Below, one piece after another: positions 60,501 through 64,000 of a stretch of DNA of 64,000 nucleotides (the first letter of the stretch is position 1; each line of letters starts with the position of its first letter). The stretch spans positions 186,001-250,000 of the forward strand of contig WBMZ01009438.1 of NCBI GenBank assembly GCA_013400975.1, written 5' to 3'. Below the pieces are notes generated by a model, which was given only the letters and a program-made list of their open reading frames with translations, had not been told where the DNA came from and made no database searches. The position numbers and the translations under genes are program-made. The DNA is from Atrichornis clamosus (taxonomy: Eukaryota > Chordata > Aves > Passeriformes > Menuridae).

Positions 60501-63500
60501 TGCCTGTCAGCCTCCATTGATGATGGAAATGGTCTAGCAGGGCAGCAGCACTGCCCATGGAGTCTGTCTCACTGTGGCTCCTTATTTTAAGGCATGCAGA
60601 GCCAGAGACAATCCTCTGAGCACTTTTCTGGTAGTTGATTTCCTCTCGATGACTAACAAGTGAAAGCATAAGAGTCATAAATTATTGCTTCTGCCCTTTG
60701 AACTTGGCTAATACTGGGCTCTGCAGTGGAGCAAAGAAATTACACGTGGATGGGCAGAGGCAAAGCAGTCGCTGAAATTGAGGGCACTGCAGCAGGGGCA
60801 CACTGCATTACTATGACACTCACACACTGGAAGCTAATCGTTAAAATTCATCTTAATCATGTATCTTTTGTGGTCCTCTCAAAGCTGAATAAATGTTCAC
60901 TCACTGCCTGGTAATAGCTGACAAAGTCCTGGATACTGGAACAAAGCATTCAGCCCCATTTAGTCATATTCTGGAAAGCCATTTATGCCTTCTTTTTATT
61001 TTTTTCTAATTATTATTAACACTGCACCATTAAGAATCATGATCATCATTTGCAAACTAAAGAAGTGGTAAACGCCTGGGTGTAAAATTTATTAGTGAAA
61101 AGCTATTGCCTGGTGTGAGAGAGAGTGCTGTAATCCCTAATTTTTCATACAAAACCTCACTTCCAATAAGGAATTGTTGAAAATGTGGATAAATCATTGC
61201 TCTGATATATTTAAAGGCTGCTGGTGAATACTGCAAGACATAAATCACAGAAGGTGGCATTTTAAACTAGTAAATAAAAAGTAAATGAAAATATCATCAC
61301 ATAGATTTAGAAGGTGTTTGACAACAAGGGCCTCTGAGTGATTTTTTTTTCTGTAGAGCTCTAAATGGGAAATAACAAATACTGGAAGTCCACATTATGA
61401 CCCTGCATTTCTAAGGCAACACCCTGTCACCAAAACTTGAATTATGAACATCTCCAACTGAGAAGAATGACAGAATCTGGCCCACAGTATGTATCAACAT
61501 CCACTCTGCTGAATTGTAAAAGAGTCTGGAGAACAAAGCACAAAGTGGTTTGGAGGGATGGGATCAGACAGGCCCATTCAGAGATCTTAGAGTCTGTCCT
61601 AAGCAAAGGAGAAATTTTACCCTTGTGTGGACAAAAGAAAACAAAGCAAAAAAAACCAAGATGGGGATCTCCTGGCTGGAAAGCACCAGGCTCAAGCTGC
61701 GGACGGAAATAATAAGAATTTGCAACTTGCCAGTCTCGTTGAGTAGTACCTACATTATTTTTGTGCAGGGTGAGAAGTATCTAATCTGGAATTTCCCCTC
61801 CCACAAGTAAAACGCAGACAGCACTTCACATACACAATTTTCAGAATGAGCTGTGCCTTTTTTTGCACGTGTTGCAAACCAGGATGTAACAGAACAGGGA
61901 CAAGGTGCCCAGAGATGACCATCTCAAACCTCCCTTTCTTTTCTGTTCCTGATGTTAAATGCTGGAGCAACTCCGCCCTGCAGGCCCTCTCTGACACAGC
62001 TCCTGCCAGGGCACGGGACTGTTGGGAGAGGAAGACACAAACCATGTTACCCTACCATATCTCAATCTGCGTGGGTGGCCACAGGAGGGGTGGTTACAGT
62101 CAGTGTGCAGTCAAAACCTAGCGAGGAAGACAGCAATTTTTGGTCTTTAAAGAGATGCAGAGCAGCTCTTTTGGACCACGTGCAACTGGATTTACAGTTT
62201 TTTACAGACCAGAGAGTTCTGTTGGGGTGTATCCAAGCTGCAGAAATAATTTCTTGGACACCTCTATCTGGACTAGAAGTTTAGGAACTAATTTGAAATA
62301 TTAAGCTTTTCTATCTTGAAGTTTGTTCTCAGATCTGGTACTTCCCACATTAAGGAAGGTCCTTCTCACTAGCAGGACCATCACAAAGCCTCTTCTGGAA
62401 GAGGAGTTACCTAGAACAGTTTAGCCTTTGGATTCAATAGTCCCATAAGCATTAGACTAAGCCTAGGTTTTCTACTGTAAACATTCTTATATGAGACATA
62501 TGTGTATCCTGATATATATGTTACATTCTAGAGCCTACAGTGAAAAGCAAGGTTTGCCCTAGTCTGTGGGAAAAGGTGCTTTCCAGGCAAGTTTCATGCT
62601 GTTGCAGTAGTGAAAGGGTCATATATTTTCTACTGTCATGCATTGAATTAAACAGCTTTTTTGTTTCAAAATCAAATTCTTCACATGGAGTGGTGAAGAA
62701 CTGTATGAGTGTGGATTCCCTGGGATGGGAAAAACTAACAAATCCCACATTTTCAGTAAATCAGCCCAGATTTTTACTGCACAGTCCTTTAACAGCATCA
62801 AGGAAGGATATAAGGCAGTAGAGATCTGTCTTCAGTTCTATTTTCTTCATTTGGTTTAAATGATGTTGCCAATATTTCCTTTTTTTTAAATAAACACATA
62901 TAGGCCTTTTTATTAGCATCAAGTTTCTAGCTGAAGAAAAGGATGGGAGGAAGTTAAATTGAGTTTAGAGAACGTTGTTTGCATAATTACTGAGATTAAG
63001 CAGCTGTTATCTGCAGGTGTTAACTGCTGGGCAAGACTTTTGTGTCACTACTATGAAAATTTTAAAAAGCAAATTTTTAGTAACAACACTGTGATATTTT
63101 GGGTAAGCTTCTGTTTCTGATTATTTTGGTCCAGTTATGGATTCACATTCTGTAAAACTGAGTATGACGCACCAAAAATGTTTCTTGTACTGTGATGCTG
63201 TGGTCCCAGCAGGAGAACAAGAGACATTAATTCCCTCAGTCTACCCCTGAACAATGCACAACCTTTCTCTGCCTCTCCACATCCTTTGTAAAAGAGACTT
63301 TTAAACTATCACCTCAAGGAGCTGTGACCTGGTTTGACTTCTGAGAATCCACAACACAAACTGTGGTTCATCCAAGTCCAGTGGGAGGCTCAGCAAGGCC
63401 ATCTATTCATGTGTACATTACAGGTTTGTTATTAGCCTGTGCATTGAAGCAGACAAGCTTGACATGATCAGACAGTTTTCCTTTATGTTTTTCATTTTTT

Positions 63501-64000
63501 CTTAGCAACTTTCGAACACCTTGGCCAATTTCCTCTGGACTGAGGCAGCAGTAGTCTCTGCTGTGCTTCGTAGATATTTCATCAAGATGGGTGGTAAAGA
63601 AAAGGAGAGAAGTTCTATTAAGGAGCCTACAGAGGAATGGCAGGAAGAGTACAGCTGGTTTTTGTTTCACCGGGTAGTTTTGCCTTGATTTCTCAGCCTC
63701 CTTCACATCTTTAGCTTTAAAAAAACTGTATATTCTGGCAGAAAGTTTCTTTGTGAACACCATAATTCACTTTTCTAAGCCTCTCAAATGCCATTTCTCC
63801 CTGCATTAGTCCATTTCAACTCTGCTTAGAGCCACCTATTAAAAGATGCTATCTTGCCTGCCCTGTGAGGCCAATCTCTGGGATTCCCTTTCTGCTTGGT
63901 GTTCGTAAGCCCCTCCTGTAACTCCAGGTTGGATGCTGATGACCGCTGCCATCTGAAACACACTGCTGCTCCAGCCTTCTGCCTTGCTGAACACGCCTGA
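57594..64000. other. Unique non-coding stretch, no gene recognised
   Basis: No exon or repeat family was recognised. Frames of note are plus 57803-58159 (118 codons), which overlaps minus 57753-58088 in a GC-rich patch, plus 59160-59615 (151 codons), plus 61952-62284 (110 codons) and minus 63407-63763 (118 codons, rich in Lys and Arg). None shows a motif I know. A-rich low-complexity DNA occurs at 58451-58475 and 59610-59668. The region is probably intergenic or intronic. Confidence 0.5.
59610..59668. repeat. A-rich low-complexity, (AAAC)n-like
   Basis: A run of AAAG, AAAC and CAAA words includes four near-perfect ACAA units at 59638-59655. It is simple sequence, with no retroposon body recognised upstream. 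Confidence 0.7.

Noticed and set aside
1..64000. CRISPR arrays, operons, riboswitches, tRNA or rRNA genes
   Set aside because: Nothing with the required repeat spacing or conserved RNA motifs was seen, and the sequence is vertebrate nuclear DNA.

Overview
The window is vertebrate nuclear DNA, most likely from a bird. It contains CR1 LINE fragments that end in the avian type of short 3' repeat related to ATTCTATG (about 18949-18966 and 57578-57593). It also contains two copies of a long endogenous-retrovirus LTR of a kind I associate with neoavian and passerine genomes. There is no operon-like packing, and no tRNA, rRNA or CRISPR structure was seen. I recognise no host protein-coding exon. The open frames are short, scattered on both strands and overlap one another, as expected by chance in 64 kb. 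The best reading is an intergenic region or a very long intron.

Layout: 1-10590 is unique sequence with a small 17-bp minisatellite (5911-5972). 10590-11501 is a 5'-truncated ERV LTR with two local rearrangements: an inverted stretch of about 55 bp, and a direct duplication of about 115 bp whose junction carries the window's only ambiguous base. 11502-18439 is unique. 18440-18966 is a CR1 3' end. 18967-28314 is mostly unique, with one probable old CR1 scrap near 25010-25165. 28315-28502 and 30405-30775 are two CR1 reverse-transcriptase fragments; the first carries a perfect 34-bp inverted repeat. 37692-38060 is a decayed PIF/Harbinger (HARBI1-like) transposase relic. 41170-41520 is another decayed CR1. 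51280-52338 is a nearly full-length ERV LTR. 55010-56075 is a long, very old CR1 relic. 57348-57593 is a short young-type CR1 3' end. The rest is unique or unrecognised.

No genes work together here. The content is a record of transposable elements of different ages, and three of the copies show small local rearrangements of the kind produced by template switching or by assembly. The most interesting items are the Harbinger relic (reading frame broken, first catalytic Asp replaced by Asn), the fold-back palindrome in the CR1 fragment, and the micro-inversion and duplication in the first LTR. All family assignments rest on recognition by eye and were not confirmed by a database search.
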